From positions 186,001 through 250,000 of the forward strand of contig NZ_FRAC01000011.1 in assembly GCF_900142215.1 (NCBI RefSeq): a DNA stretch of 64,000 nucleotides. The letters are read 5' to 3'. The notes under the pieces were generated by a model. It ran no database searches. It had not been told where the DNA came from and saw only the letters and a program-made list of their open reading frames with translations. A program made the translations under genes and the position numbers. This DNA is from Anaerocolumna jejuensis DSM 15929 (GTDB lineage Bacteria > Bacillota > Clostridia > Lachnospirales > Lachnospiraceae). Positions 1-9,278 of this stretch are shown in pieces. Position 1 is the stretch's first letter, and each line of letters starts with the position of its first letter.

Positions 1-26
1 TAAAGCAATCATTAATAACCCGAGTC

Positions 27-69
27 TTAGGCGGAAGAATAGCTTCTCTGCCTGGGGCTTTTTTTTGTG
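27..69 (+). terminator. Rho-independent terminator of an upstream gene
   Basis: A hairpin (AGGCgGAAG...CTTCtctGCCT) is followed by a run of eight T. It probably ends transcription of a gene lying left of the window. Confidence 0.6.
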
Positions 70-262
70 AGAATTTTGTGAAAACGGGGTGCTATAATAA
101 CCTCTACGAATATTCCGGAAGGTATAGGGAAGGAGGATATGGAAGCTAATTTATGCGTAAGAAAAATCGGATAGTTATAGTTAATACATGAATGCCTGTA
201 ATAAAGAAGAGCAGCAGGAAACTGACGGTGGATTGACAGAAATACGATAGGAGAAAAGTAAG

Positions 263-3200
263 ATGAGAAAAACAAAAGACTTGTTTAAAAGATTTTTATG
301 CATTGTATTATCATTACTGATGCTGAATCTTGGAATTCCTCAGTATACGGTTTTGGCAGCAGAGGAATATTCATTAACAACAGTAGCCGGAACCGGAGCG
401 CTAGGCAATGCAGGTGATGGTGGAAAGGCTGTTTCAGCCACTTTCTATAATCCTTATGGAATTGCAGCAGACAATGCCGGAAATCTGTATATTGCAGATA
501 CCTATAATAACAGGGTACGAAAGGTTACGGCAGACGGAAGCATTATTACGGTAGCGGGAACCGGAAATGGCAATTACTCGGGCGATGGAGGTTCTGCAAT
601 AAATGCAGAATTGGCACAACCTACCGGAGTTGCAGTAGACAGCAACGGTAATCTGTACATAGCGGATAGTGGTAATAACCGAATTCGAAAGGTTACAACA
701 GCCGGAATCATCAGTACAATAGCAGGAACCGGAGTCGCCGGTTATTCAGGTGACGGAGGGAATGCCATTGATGCTCAATTAGATGGTCCTTTTGGGGTGG
801 CACTGGACAGCCAGGGAGCTCTTTATATATCTGATCGAATCAATAACAGAGTCCGTAAGGTGACAGCAGACGGAATCATCAGCACAGTAGCAGGAACTGG
901 AGTTGACGGTTATTCAGGTGACGGAGGGAGTGCTGTCCTTGCCCAATTAGGCCGTCCTAATGGAATAACATTGGATAGCCAGGATAATCTGTACATAGCA
1001 GACTACGATAATGAGAGGGTCCGTATGGTATCAAAGGGCGGAATTATCAGCACGGTAGCGGGTAATGGAAATAATGCCTATACAGGAGATGATGGACCTG
1101 CTGTTTCTGCTGGATTAAGAGGGCCTGCAGGAGTAGCTGTTGATGACAGTGGCAGCCTGTATATAATAGAATTATTAAATCAGGTGGTACGTAAGGTGGC
1201 AGTAGATGGAACCATCAGCACGGTAGCAGGAAATTTTGCCCCCCTGTATGCGGATTTCTACTATCCGTTCGGTATAGCAATTGATAAAAACGGGAACTTA
1301 TTTGTAGCAGATTCTTATCACAATCAAATCAAGAAGATAGCTGCAGTTACTTATTCAGCGGCCTTATCCCAAAGCGGGGAGCACACTTTTACCGAGCTGC
1401 CGGAAGGTTATACATCCGGTGACATAGAAAGCAAAACGGTAAGAGTAACTAAGACAGGCACAGGAAATCTGACGAACCTGAAGGTTGTTTTAAGCGGCAG
1501 CGGGGCAGGCAGTTTTGAGCTTGGAACCCTTACGGCAGCTGCACTGAATAATATCACACAGACCGCTGATTTTACGGTAAAGGCAAAGGAAGGGCTGGTG
1601 CCGGGAACCTATACGGCTACGGTAACTGTATCTGCAGATAAGATGCAGGATATAAGCTTTACTGTGAAACAGGTAATAACGGAAGCAGCAAATGCAGAAG
1701 TACCTCTGATTATCAGCCAGCCAGAGGATATAATTGTACAAGTGGGAGCTGTGGCAGTTCTTGAAGTGGATGCAGCAGAAGCAGCAAAGGGAACCTTAAG
1801 CTATCAGTGGTATCGTAATACCGTGGATAGTAATACAGTAGGAACACTTATAGACGGGGCGAACCTGCCAGTTTATACAACACCAACAGAGCAGGAAGGA
1901 ATCACCTGGTATTATTGCATCGTAACGAACACGGATTCTACGGTTACCGGAAATAAAACTGCAAGTGTAACCAGCAGGGCAGCCAAGGCAGAAGTAAATG
2001 CATTAACCAATGCAGATGCACCCAGGATTATAAAACAGCCCCAGGATATAACGGTGCGAAAGGGAGAGGAAGCAGTTCTGGAGACAGCAGCTGCAGTCAG
2101 CGGTGGAAGCATTACCTATCAATGGTATCGTAATACGGCGAACGGAACGGATGGAGGAACTTCCATAGATGGTGCTGTGCAGGCTAGTTACACGGCACAG
2201 ACGGACACAGAAGGAAAGGTATGGTATTACTGCAAGATAACGAATACAGATCCTGGTGTCAGCGGTAATAAGACGGTGACTGTAACTACAAGGGTTGCTG
2301 CTGTAACGGTAAGGGCAGAGCAAGAGCCCGCAGCTTATACCTTGACAGTAATAAACGGAAGCGGCAGCGGAGCCTATACAGAAAATACCAATGTTTCTAT
2401 TACTGCAAACCAGGCACCGGCAGGAAAGGTATTTCTTGGATGGACGGCAACAGGTAATGTGCACTTCCAAAATGCTGCATCAGCAAGCACAGTTTTCAGT
2501 ATGCCGGCGGAGAATGTTACAGTTACAGCAGTGTATCAAAACATAACTACAGGGACCGGAACCCCCGCGCCTTCTACCGGAGATAAGGATAAAACAGAAG
2601 AAAAGACAATTGAAGTGGTAGAAGCTCCGGAGGGTATACCGAACAAATCACTGATAACAGTAGAGGAACTTGGTAATGCCTTTGATAAATCAGTGGAGGT
2701 TCGCTTAAAGGTAGATTCCATAGCGAAGCAAGAGGTAAGAAATGCGCTGGAAACAGATACAATTGGTTTGAACACGGAAACCATACGGATATTTCCGCTG
2801 GATATCAGCTTATATATCAAGGGAACTAATACCAAAGTACAGCCTGCACAGGGAACCTCCGTGCGGATTACCTGCCCGGTTCCGACAGAGCTTCTTTCAG
2901 AAAAGGAAAAGCTGTTAGTGGTGACGGTGGTAGACGGTAAGCTTAAGATTCTTCCGGCAGAACTGACAACGAAGGACGGAGTAGACTGTATTCAGTTTAA
3001 CGCAGTTCATTTCTCTCCCTATGCCTTCGTTGTAGACAGTGACGGAAAGCTGGCAGAAGGAGCACATACAGTAACGGATATCACTGTGACAGAGGGAACT
3101 CTTACGGATATCAGACCTGAGAACCTGCCGGCAGAGGCAGAGGTGAAATATCATATATCCACACCGACCCATATCAGCATTGACAGCGAAGGGAAGCTTT

Positions 3201-4018
3201 TTGCCAAGAAGGCCGGAAGTGCAGTTTATATGACCGCAGTAACCTATGGCGGTAAAACGAAAGTTTATGCGGTAAAGGTTAAGGTAAAGAAAGCCCAGGG
3301 AGGCACTAAGGCGGGATTTATCAGGTACTATGGAGATATCTTTGCATATAAAGAGGTCAATTACAGAATTACTGCCAAAGCTTCCGGTACGGGGACAGGA
3401 GAGGCTGCCGTTGCGAATAACCAGATAAATGCAAAGCTTCCAGGTAAAGTGGTAATACCTGAGACAATTGTCTGGAAGGGAAAGAAATACAAGGTGACTT
3501 CTATAGATGAAAGTGCCTTCTACAACCAAAAAACTATAACCTCTGTAACCATACCTGCTAATATAAAGGTAATCTCCCCCACTGCTTTTACCTCCTGCAG
3601 CCTGTTAAAGGAGTTCAAGGTGGACAGGGCAAACAGACAGTATTCAGCAAAAGGCGGTATGCTCTTAAACAAGCAGGGCACAGCGCTGCTGGCCTATCCC
3701 TCTGCATCCGGCACGGTTGTCATTGACAGGAAGATAACGGAAATAGGGAGCTATGCCTTTAGTGTTTGCAAACAATTAAAAGCAGTTGTAATACCGGATA
3801 CGGTAAGAAGTATCGGAGGGTGTGCTTTTGCCCACTCGAATACACTGGAAAAGGTGGTATTCCAAAGCAGTCAGGTGCCGGAAATGATCTTCTACTCTGT
3901 ATTTGAAAAAGTAAAGAATACCTGCATTTTTCAGGTACCGGCTTCTTCAAAAGAGTTATATGTCCAGGCAATGCAGGATGCATGGCTGCCGAAGGGCATT
4001 GTAATGAAAGGAAAATAA
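263..4018 (+). CDS. Secreted NHL-repeat / Ig-like / BspA-repeat surface protein
   Basis: A 1251-residue exported protein. The N-terminus is a signal peptide (basic start, hydrophobic stretch, VLAA near residue 33). Residues about 38-370 carry around six NHL beta-propeller repeats with the recurring signatures GNLYIAD, NNRVRKV and STVAGTG. Two Ig-like modules with ISQPEDI / IKQPQDI and YQWYRN follow at about 480-680. An InlB B-repeat-like module is at about 690-755. A BspA-type leucine-rich region (SIDESAF, ITEIGSYAF, VRSIGGCAF) spans about 1065-1240. No LPXTG motif or C-terminal anchor is visible, so it is probably released or held non-covalently. AGGAGA lies 9 bases before the ATG. The domain mix suggests adhesion or binding at the cell surface; the ligand cannot be read from the sequence. 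It stands alone, convergent with the next gene. Confidence 0.9.
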   Translation: MRKTKDLFKRFLCIVLSLLMLNLGIPQYTVLAAEEYSLTTVAGTGALGNAGDGGKAVSATFYNPYGIAADNAGNLYIADTYNNRVRKVTADGSIITVAGTGNGNYSGDGGSAINAELAQPTGVAVDSNGNLYIADSGNNRIRKVTTAGIISTIAGTGVAGYSGDGGNAIDAQLDGPFGVALDSQGALYISDRINNRVRKVTADGIISTVAGTGVDGYSGDGGSAVLAQLGRPNGITLDSQDNLYIADYDNERVRMVSKGGIISTVAGNGNNAYTGDDGPAVSAGLRGPAGVAVDDSGSLYIIELLNQVVRKVAVDGTISTVAGNFAPLYADFYYPFGIAIDKNGNLFVADSYHNQIKKIAAVTYSAALSQSGEHTFTELPEGYTSGDIESKTVRVTKTGTGNLTNLKVVLSGSGAGSFELGTLTAAALNNITQTADFTVKAKEGLVPGTYTATVTVSADKMQDISFTVKQVITEAANAEVPLIISQPEDIIVQVGAVAVLEVDAAEAAKGTLSYQWYRNTVDSNTVGTLIDGANLPVYTTPTEQEGITWYYCIVTNTDSTVTGNKTASVTSRAAKAEVNALTNADAPRIIKQPQDITVRKGEEAVLETAAAVSGGSITYQWYRNTANGTDGGTSIDGAVQASYTAQTDTEGKVWYYCKITNTDPGVSGNKTVTVTTRVAAVTVRAEQEPAAYTLTVINGSGSGAYTENTNVSITANQAPAGKVFLGWTATGNVHFQNAASASTVFSMPAENVTVTAVYQNITTGTGTPAPSTGDKDKTEEKTIEVVEAPEGIPNKSLITVEELGNAFDKSVEVRLKVDSIAKQEVRNALETDTIGLNTETIRIFPLDISLYIKGTNTKVQPAQGTSVRITCPVPTELLSEKEKLLVVTVVDGKLKILPAELTTKDGVDCIQFNAVHFSPYAFVVDSDGKLAEGAHTVTDITVTEGTLTDIRPENLPAEAEVKYHISTPTHISIDSEGKLFAKKAGSAVYMTAVTYGGKTKVYAVKVKVKKAQGGTKAGFIRYYGDIFAYKEVNYRITAKASGTGTGEAAVANNQINAKLPGKVVIPETIVWKGKKYKVTSIDESAFYNQKTITSVTIPANIKVISPTAFTSCSLLKEFKVDRANRQYSAKGGMLLNKQGTALLAYPSASGTVVIDRKITEIGSYAFSVCKQLKAVVIPDTVRSIGGCAFAHSNTLEKVVFQSSQVPEMIFYSVFEKVKNTCIFQVPASSKELYVQAMQDAWLPKGIVMKGK

Positions 4019-4057
4019 AACATAAGGCTTTATCCCCTAATTAAATAAGGCTTTTTC

Positions 4058-4104
4058 GAGAGTGTCCCAAAAGTAAATGTAAAACTACTTTTGAGACACT
4101 CTTG
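4058..4104. terminator. Bidirectional terminator between convergent genes
   Basis: A 16-bp near-perfect stem (GAGTGTCCCAAAAGTA / TACTTTTGAGACACTC) lies between the converging secreted-protein and zinc-ribbon genes. The same stem sequence, slightly varied, recurs at 17780-17836. Confidence 0.6.
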
Positions 4105-4163
4105 TTAATTTTGTAGTAAACAAAGGGATTTAGGAGCTGGAATTAAAGAGTAAAATTCGGATT

Positions 4164-5330
4164 TTAATTGGCGGATGAATTAAGAATGATATCTCCTGCC
4201 TTGTGTTTTTCGGTTGTAGTTAGGTATTTATAATACTGAAAATAAACCAATTTACTGTTTTCGGTTGTAGCAATTATGGTTACCTTATCAACCAATTCGC
4301 CGGCTTCGTCTTCCTCATTATTGGTATAAATTTCTTTATGATTAAGGATATCTATGTCATTCTCCTCCTGAATTGACTTAAGAAGCTGGTTTATTTCCTC
4401 GGAGGTAAAAGATTCTGAACTATAGTCGTCCAAATCAAAGCTTGTAAGAGGAGCCTCTTTAGAGGCGGTTTCTTCAGGTGTGTTAATCCAATTCCAAAAA
4501 TTACCCAGGTTAGAGGCGATAATGATAACGGGAAAGAGCAGGATAATCACCATTGCTATTTTATAAAAATGGAGTGCAGTCCTTTTTTTCTGATTCCTGT
4601 TATCAAGGTAAAAAGCGGATGAAGGAGGGTTGTATTTCCCGCATTTAGGGCAGATGCCATCACAACGGTCATAATTGTACACTATACCGCAGTCGACACA
4701 TTTTAGCATGGCCTTTTTTTCAGGGCCGTCTATGATGGTATCTTTTACTTGTTCCGTAGGCTTCCTGGAGACCTCGCCCTCCTTTGTATCAATAAAATGC
4801 CAGATCCATGAGGTGATGGTCAAAAGAAACCAGCTGATACACAACGCGGCCAGAATCAGACTGAAGGGTGTTTTCATCAAAGCGGCGGTAATGAAGGGGA
4901 TGCTAAAGGTCTCGGAGCCGGTGACCAGCATCATTGTAAAGATATTGAGGAAGAACAGCATAATACCAATTATCAGAATACCCAGAGCATTCCATTCTTT
5001 CGTCACATACTCTCTGTTTCTATGTAAATTCACAGCTTTGGGCTTTTGCTGTAAAAATGCAATGATTATTTTAACCAGACCGAAAGTCAGCAGGAGTTTG
5101 CGTGACAGGACAATACCCTTATCAGGAATAAAGACACCTATGACTAGCAGTGTGATTCCAAAATACAGGTAGATGGCGGAAGTTAAGACCAGTAGAGGAG
5201 CTGCATCCGGAGACAGGTGGAAGAAGTAGGGCAAGATTAAATTTGCAGCTGCCAGCAGTATAATTAAGGTGGTGAGCAGAGAGCAGAGTATGCTCATTAT
5301 ATTCTTAATAGTATTTCTTCTTTTGTGCAT
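4164..5330 (-). CDS. Zinc-ribbon multi-pass membrane protein, function unknown
   Basis: A 388-residue protein. Hydrophobic segments at roughly residues 15-40, 45-70, 80-95, 115-140 and 150-175 suggest four or five membrane spans. A cytoplasmic zinc ribbon follows at about 211-236 (CVDCG...CPKCG, four cysteines). Another span (about 255-280) and an acidic tail come after it. Zinc ribbons of this kind mostly bind metal for folding or protein contact, so they do not reveal a function. No close family is recognised. The gene is monocistronic and its start (ATG) follows a weak purine-rich site. Confidence 0.7.
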   Translation of the reverse strand: MHKRRNTIKNIMSILCSLLTTLIILLAAANLILPYFFHLSPDAAPLLVLTSAIYLYFGITLLVIGVFIPDKGIVLSRKLLLTFGLVKIIIAFLQQKPKAVNLHRNREYVTKEWNALGILIIGIMLFFLNIFTMMLVTGSETFSIPFITAALMKTPFSLILAALCISWFLLTITSWIWHFIDTKEGEVSRKPTEQVKDTIIDGPEKKAMLKCVDCGIVYNYDRCDGICPKCGKYNPPSSAFYLDNRNQKKRTALHFYKIAMVIILLFPVIIIASNLGNFWNWINTPEETASKEAPLTSFDLDDYSSESFTSEEINQLLKSIQEENDIDILNHKEIYTNNEEDEAGELVDKVTIIATTENSKLVYFQYYKYLTTTEKHKAGDIILNSSAN

Positions 5331-5880
5331 TGATGTTGTAGTCCTCCTGTGTTATGTTTTGACACAAGTATATTGTAGCATAGGGGTGAAGTACACTACA
5401 ATAAAATTTGACCATTTTGCACATCGTGATGGTGAATATTATATTTCAGAGGAAGATAAAGATAACTGTACAAATCAGATGAACATTAGAGTGATTAAAG
5501 CCATGACAAAAGCAGCATAGAATATCATGAAAAATAAGCTTCTGCTTCTGTAAGTGTCTTAAGGCTTTAAAAGAGGGTCACTCAATTTCATGAGACGCTT
5601 GGTGCCTTGCAATAACTGGTTACATAATATATAATTATTTTAAAGTTAATGGAGGAAATGAATATGTATAAAAGCCTTTTATTCTTTGGAAATAAATTAC
5701 GATAATAATATTGTAAACATTATATGTTAACTGTGCCTATGGATTTAGTGTAGGCTTATTTGTCATAGAATCAAGGAGATTATAGATTGAAAAATGCAAA
5801 AATGCGTTACATTTTAATCTATCTATATAAGCAGTGTCACAAGCAATCTTGAGGCGTGCTGGGAGGGCATAGCAGTAAGT
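5331..5880. other. 550-base intergenic region
   Basis: This stretch holds no convincing gene. An open frame running from the preceding gene's 5' end to 5520 mostly overlaps that gene in antisense and has no ribosome binding site. At 5651-5705 a strong GGAGG precedes a 13-codon frame (ATG at 5664, MYKSLLFFGNKLR), which may be a leader peptide or the remnant of a gene start. The right end is a copy of the structured leader repeat. Confidence 0.5.
5783..5880 (+). repeat. Structured leader repeat, copy 1
   Basis: A hairpin (TAGATTGAAAAATG / CATTTTAATCTA) is followed by AAGCAGTGTCACAAGCAAT and GGGAGGGCAT, ending directly at the ATG of the next gene. The order matches the other copies: stem, GCAGT, second stem, purine-rich end. 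It is one of the more diverged copies. Confidence 0.5.
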
Positions 5881-6549
5881 ATGAAAATAGAAAATAATAT
5901 TATCAAATATTATTTAAAGAATGTGATGTTTATAACAGGGACAGCATATGCGGGAAAATCGACAATGGCAGCAATGCTGGCAGAAAGATATGGATTGATG
6001 CATTGCGGAGAGAATTATCATTTTAGATTTCCCAGGGAACTTTTGGTGCGGGAACGCCAGCCTAATTTATGTTACTTTGATACAATGAAAGATTGGCAGG
6101 AATTTTTACAAAGGACACCGGATGAATATGAAAAATGGATATTTGAAAGTGCCAGGGAAGCTGCTGAGATTGAAGTGGCGGAGCTGATCAGCTTATCACA
6201 AAATGAGAGAGTGATTGCTGACACCAATATACCTCTTGATTTATTGCATGAGATAGCAGATTATCACCAGGTAGCAGTTATGCTGTCACCGCAGGCAATG
6301 TCTGTTGAGAATTTTTTCGATCGGGAGGATGCTGAGAAGACCTTTTTGAGGGAGCAGATAATGCAGGCAGAAGACCCGGCTTGCACGATGGAAAATTTTA
6401 AAGCATGCATAGCATTAGTCAACAGCAAAGAACATTATGAGGAGTATGCCAATAGTGGTTTTTTCACACTGGTTAGAGAGGATACCACTGCTGATACAAA
6501 AGAAACGACATTGGAAAGGCTGGCGAAGCATTTTGGTTTAACTCTATAA
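5881..6549 (+). CDS. P-loop kinase-like protein
   Basis: A 222-residue soluble protein. A Walker A motif (GTAYAGKST) sits near the N-terminus after a short beta strand (MFITG), as in small nucleoside or adenylate kinase-like P-loop proteins. VIADTNIP at about 120 may supply the Walker B aspartate, and basic LVRERQ and DREDAEKTF stretches may form a lid. The substrate cannot be told. The start is placed just after leader repeat copy 1, whose GGGAGG can serve as the ribosome binding site, although the spacing is long. An AraC-type regulator follows 117 bases downstream. Confidence 0.7.
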   Translation: MKIENNIIKYYLKNVMFITGTAYAGKSTMAAMLAERYGLMHCGENYHFRFPRELLVRERQPNLCYFDTMKDWQEFLQRTPDEYEKWIFESAREAAEIEVAELISLSQNERVIADTNIPLDLLHEIADYHQVAVMLSPQAMSVENFFDREDAEKTFLREQIMQAEDPACTMENFKACIALVNSKEHYEEYANSGFFTLVREDTTADTKETTLERLAKHFGLTL

Positions 6550-6666
6550 CAAAGGTTGCAAATGCTATAAAAGAGATAAAGCTTCTGCAACTGTCATAAA
6601 AAGTTGATAAAATACATCGAGAAAAACAAAAAACAGGATGTTATAATACTTTATGGGGTGAAGAAA

Positions 6667-7503
6667 ATGCCAGATCATTGTATGCAGAAAGCATTGGAAT
6701 ATATAGATAATCATATTATGAGTGATATTAGTCTTAATGATATTGCCTTTGAAGCAGGATTTTCTGTCCCGCAGTTCTACCGGCTATTTAAGAGATTGAC
6801 CGGAGATACTTTAGGTTCCTATATATTAAGGCGAAAACTGATTATTGCATCAAGAGAGGTGAAGGACGGGAATAAGTCCATAAGCAGGATTGCCTTCGAC
6901 TATGGATTTTCGTCTCATGATGTATTTACTCGTGCTTTTATAAGGGTGTTTGGCATATCACCCAAGGAGTACCGCAAGGTGGGAGAAATCCCGCCCTTAA
7001 AAAGGTATTCGGTAGAATATAACGTGCAGGAAAAAGATGCTTACCAAATGGAATTCAGAATAGTTAATTTACCTGGTTTTGAGGTGATTGGATTAGAATG
7101 CAACGCTGAAATTTGGGATGGTAACGGCAACATTGGAAAGTTATGGAATGAATTTTTAATGCGGATGGAGGAGATTAATCCGCTTCAAAGCTCTGCGACC
7201 ATGTATGGTATCTGTGAACATGAATATTGTGACAGTAAGCATTTTAAATATATGGCCGCAGTTGGAATAAATAAGGCTGAAAAAGTTCCGCAGGACATGG
7301 TAATCAGGCATATAAAACCACAGAGCTATTTTCAGGCATGGGTTCCTGCTTCAATTAGTGTGCCGGATGCTTATTCGGCTGCTATCGGCTATGCAAAAAG
7401 TCTGGGATATGAAATAGAGAATTATGATAATATTGAAGTATATGATGAAGCATTTAAAGATCCGGCTTACTATAGTTTTGAATTACTGATTCCAGTGAAG
7501 TAA
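6667..7503 (+). CDS. AraC-family regulator with GyrI-like effector domain
   Basis: A transcription factor with an N-terminal AraC double helix-turn-helix (about residues 5-105; LNDIAFEAGFSVPQFYRLFK and ISRIAFDYGFSSHDVFTRAF) and a C-terminal GyrI/SOUL-like small-molecule domain (about 120-278). This is the Rob/BmrR-like layout used to sense amphipathic compounds. The start at 6667 is preferred over the upstream TTG at 6604 because GGGGTGAAG lies just ahead and the domain begins there. Confidence 0.85.
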   Translation: MPDHCMQKALEYIDNHIMSDISLNDIAFEAGFSVPQFYRLFKRLTGDTLGSYILRRKLIIASREVKDGNKSISRIAFDYGFSSHDVFTRAFIRVFGISPKEYRKVGEIPPLKRYSVEYNVQEKDAYQMEFRIVNLPGFEVIGLECNAEIWDGNGNIGKLWNEFLMRMEEINPLQSSATMYGICEHEYCDSKHFKYMAAVGINKAEKVPQDMVIRHIKPQSYFQAWVPASISVPDAYSAAIGYAKSLGYEIENYDNIEVYDEAFKDPAYYSFELLIPVK

Positions 7504-7557
7504 TCTATAATCATTGAATTCTTTGTGCATTTCTATACTTTAATACAGGAGGTTCAG

Positions 7558-8067
7558 ATGTCTGATTTACTGATTGAAAAGATTAAAACAAGGCTATATG
7601 AAAATAGGTTGTCTTTTAGTAAGAAGCCTATTGTGATAGGCGGCATGGCAATGGAATATTATGGTATGAGGAAATCAGGTCCTGATATTGATTTAGTAAT
7701 ATCCAATGAAGATTATGTTGCACTTGCAAAGCAGTATCCGGACAAGAGAAAAGATATTTATGGTGATTTAGGAGTGGTCATTAGTGAATTTGAAATATGG
7801 AGAAGTATTGCTTTATTGGATTATAATTTCCTGCTAAAGGATGCAATTGATGAGGTGAATGTTTGTATAGTATCATTAGATAGACTTTTATTAATGCGTG
7901 TATGTGCTATGGAAACTGCAAAATACAGAACTGATTTAGAAACCATGAAAGAATATTATTATAAACATTTCCGGAATCAGAATTTTTTGCAGGAAGCCAG
8001 TAAGCATAGTATGTCTTATGATAAAAATGGCGGAATCATATTTAGTGGTAAGTATGAAGAGGAATAA
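7558..8067 (+). CDS. Nucleotidyltransferase-like protein
   Basis: A 169-residue protein. IVIGGMAMEYYGMRKSGPDI followed by DLVIS matches the G-G...DxD core of minimal nucleotidyltransferase (DUF1814/AbiEii-like) folds, in which the two aspartates bind metal. The remainder is helical. The start was moved to ATG 7558 because AGGAGG stands seven bases ahead; the longer frame from 7525 lacks a site. No antitoxin partner is adjacent, so a toxin-antitoxin role is not supported. Confidence 0.65.
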   Translation: MSDLLIEKIKTRLYENRLSFSKKPIVIGGMAMEYYGMRKSGPDIDLVISNEDYVALAKQYPDKRKDIYGDLGVVISEFEIWRSIALLDYNFLLKDAIDEVNVCIVSLDRLLLMRVCAMETAKYRTDLETMKEYYYKHFRNQNFLQEASKHSMSYDKNGGIIFSGKYEEE

Positions 8068-8142
8068 ATTATTTTCGATAGTCAGAACGATAGTGGATAA
8101 GATATAACAGAAAAACTATAAGCTGAAGATGGGGAAAAGGAT

Positions 8143-8556
8143 ATGGAGAAAAATGTTATGGGGAAAAAGGATATGGGATTGATGAAATGCGTTGATTGCA
8201 TAGAACTGTATGTACCGGATTTAAAAGAGGGTGTGGATTATTATTCGAAGCTTGGATTAAAGGTATTATGGAAAAATGATACTTCTGTCGGAATGGGCAT
8301 GGAGGATGATTTTACAGAGGTCCTTTTACAAAACGAAAGAGAAAAGATGAATGTTGACTTCAAAGTGGAGTCAGTTATCAATACTGTGAATAAAATAAAA
8401 GAAATTGGAGGTCAAATCATCTGCGGACCATTTGATGTTCCGATTGGAAAATGTGCCGTTGTAAGAGATAGGTGGTCGAATGAATATGTGATACTTGATA
8501 TGACAAAAGGCAGATATGTAACGGATAATGACGGAAATATATTAGATATAAAGTAA
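8143..8556 (+). CDS. VOC/glyoxalase-superfamily protein
   Basis: A 137-residue single-domain protein of the vicinal oxygen chelate fold. After the first residues comes the beta strand CIELYVPDL, then the helix GVDYYSKLG and WKNDTSVGMG. A second half has GGQIICGPFDVPIGKCAVVRD and ends in ..EYVILDM, the usual babab layout. Substrate unknown; members include glyoxalases, dioxygenases and resistance proteins. The start region is an imperfect direct duplication: ATGGGGAAAAGGATATGG at 8129 and a near copy at 8158. Initiation at 8143, 8158, 8173 or 8182 is therefore possible. Confidence 0.75.
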   Translation: MEKNVMGKKDMGLMKCVDCIELYVPDLKEGVDYYSKLGLKVLWKNDTSVGMGMEDDFTEVLLQNEREKMNVDFKVESVINTVNKIKEIGGQIICGPFDVPIGKCAVVRDRWSNEYVILDMTKGRYVTDNDGNILDIK

Positions 8557-8651
8557 CTATTTATGTTTATAATCAAAGGTAGGATAAATGATATACTATC
8601 CCTAAAGCAAACAGAAAACGATTATCCTGGACTTCGGACGGTTTAGGACAA

Positions 8652-9155
8652 TCATTTTTTGCTGCTTATCTTTAAATTTCTAAGCGGTTTTATTCTTTTT
8701 ACTACAAATCCAAACAAAAACAGTATGAGCCATAGGGTAATCAGGTGCAGCTTCATGAAGGTGGCTTTACTGGAAATGGTTACCATATGTTCATGCTTTT
8801 GCGGATACGTCAGCAATACATTTAGCAGCAGGGAATTTTCCAGTATATCGCATAAACCTCTGGCAACAGGAATGGATATGATGAAAAGGCGTAATAGCCT
8901 TGATTTGGACCAGCTGAATGCATGAAGCAGTATCAAAATCTGTAGTATCCCCAGGGCAAGGATAAACAAATAATCACCTATAAAGTATCTTTCATAGATA
9001 GTAAATCCCTCAGGCTTCATTTGAGCCAGTACTTTATATACGGTATGAACGTCATAGGATTTCATATCAAAGGTACCGTAGCCGTTATTAAATTTAGCTA
9101 ATTCAGTACTGCTCCATGGACTGAGTTCAACCCAATATAATGTTATTGCAAACAA
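8652..9155 (-). CDS. Small membrane protein, start uncertain
   Basis: A protein with about four membrane spans, not assigned to a family. The end coordinate given is a TTG codon with no ribosome binding site. A perfect AGGAGG (complement of 9208-9213) sits seven bases before an ATC codon (9200-9198) in the same frame. Starting there adds 15 residues (IKRKYFKYFIIGTILL...) that complete a normal N-terminal membrane anchor. So either AUC is the initiation codon or the original ATG has mutated. It lies just downstream of a TetR gene on the same strand and is probably its target. Confidence 0.6.
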   Translation of the reverse strand: MFAITLYWVELSPWSSTELAKFNNGYGTFDMKSYDVHTVYKVLAQMKPEGFTIYERYFIGDYLFILALGILQILILLHAFSWSKSRLLRLFIISIPVARGLCDILENSLLLNVLLTYPQKHEHMVTISSKATFMKLHLITLWLILFLFGFVVKRIKPLRNLKISSKK

Positions 9156-9278
9156 TAGTATTGTACCGATAATGAAGTATTTAAAATATTTTCGTTTGAT
9201 GGTAGCACCTCCTTTTATGATGGCACCTTTCCAGCATGTCTAATCTGTATGGCTGAAGTAAAGTACTATTCGGTTAAG

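Noticed and set aside
5269..5520. 83-aa frame antisense to the zinc-ribbon gene start
   Set aside because: Most of it is complementary to a real gene and the remainder shows no recognisable domain.
7558..8067. AbiEii-type toxin of a toxin-antitoxin pair
   Set aside because: The nucleotidyltransferase core fits, but no antitoxin gene is adjacent.
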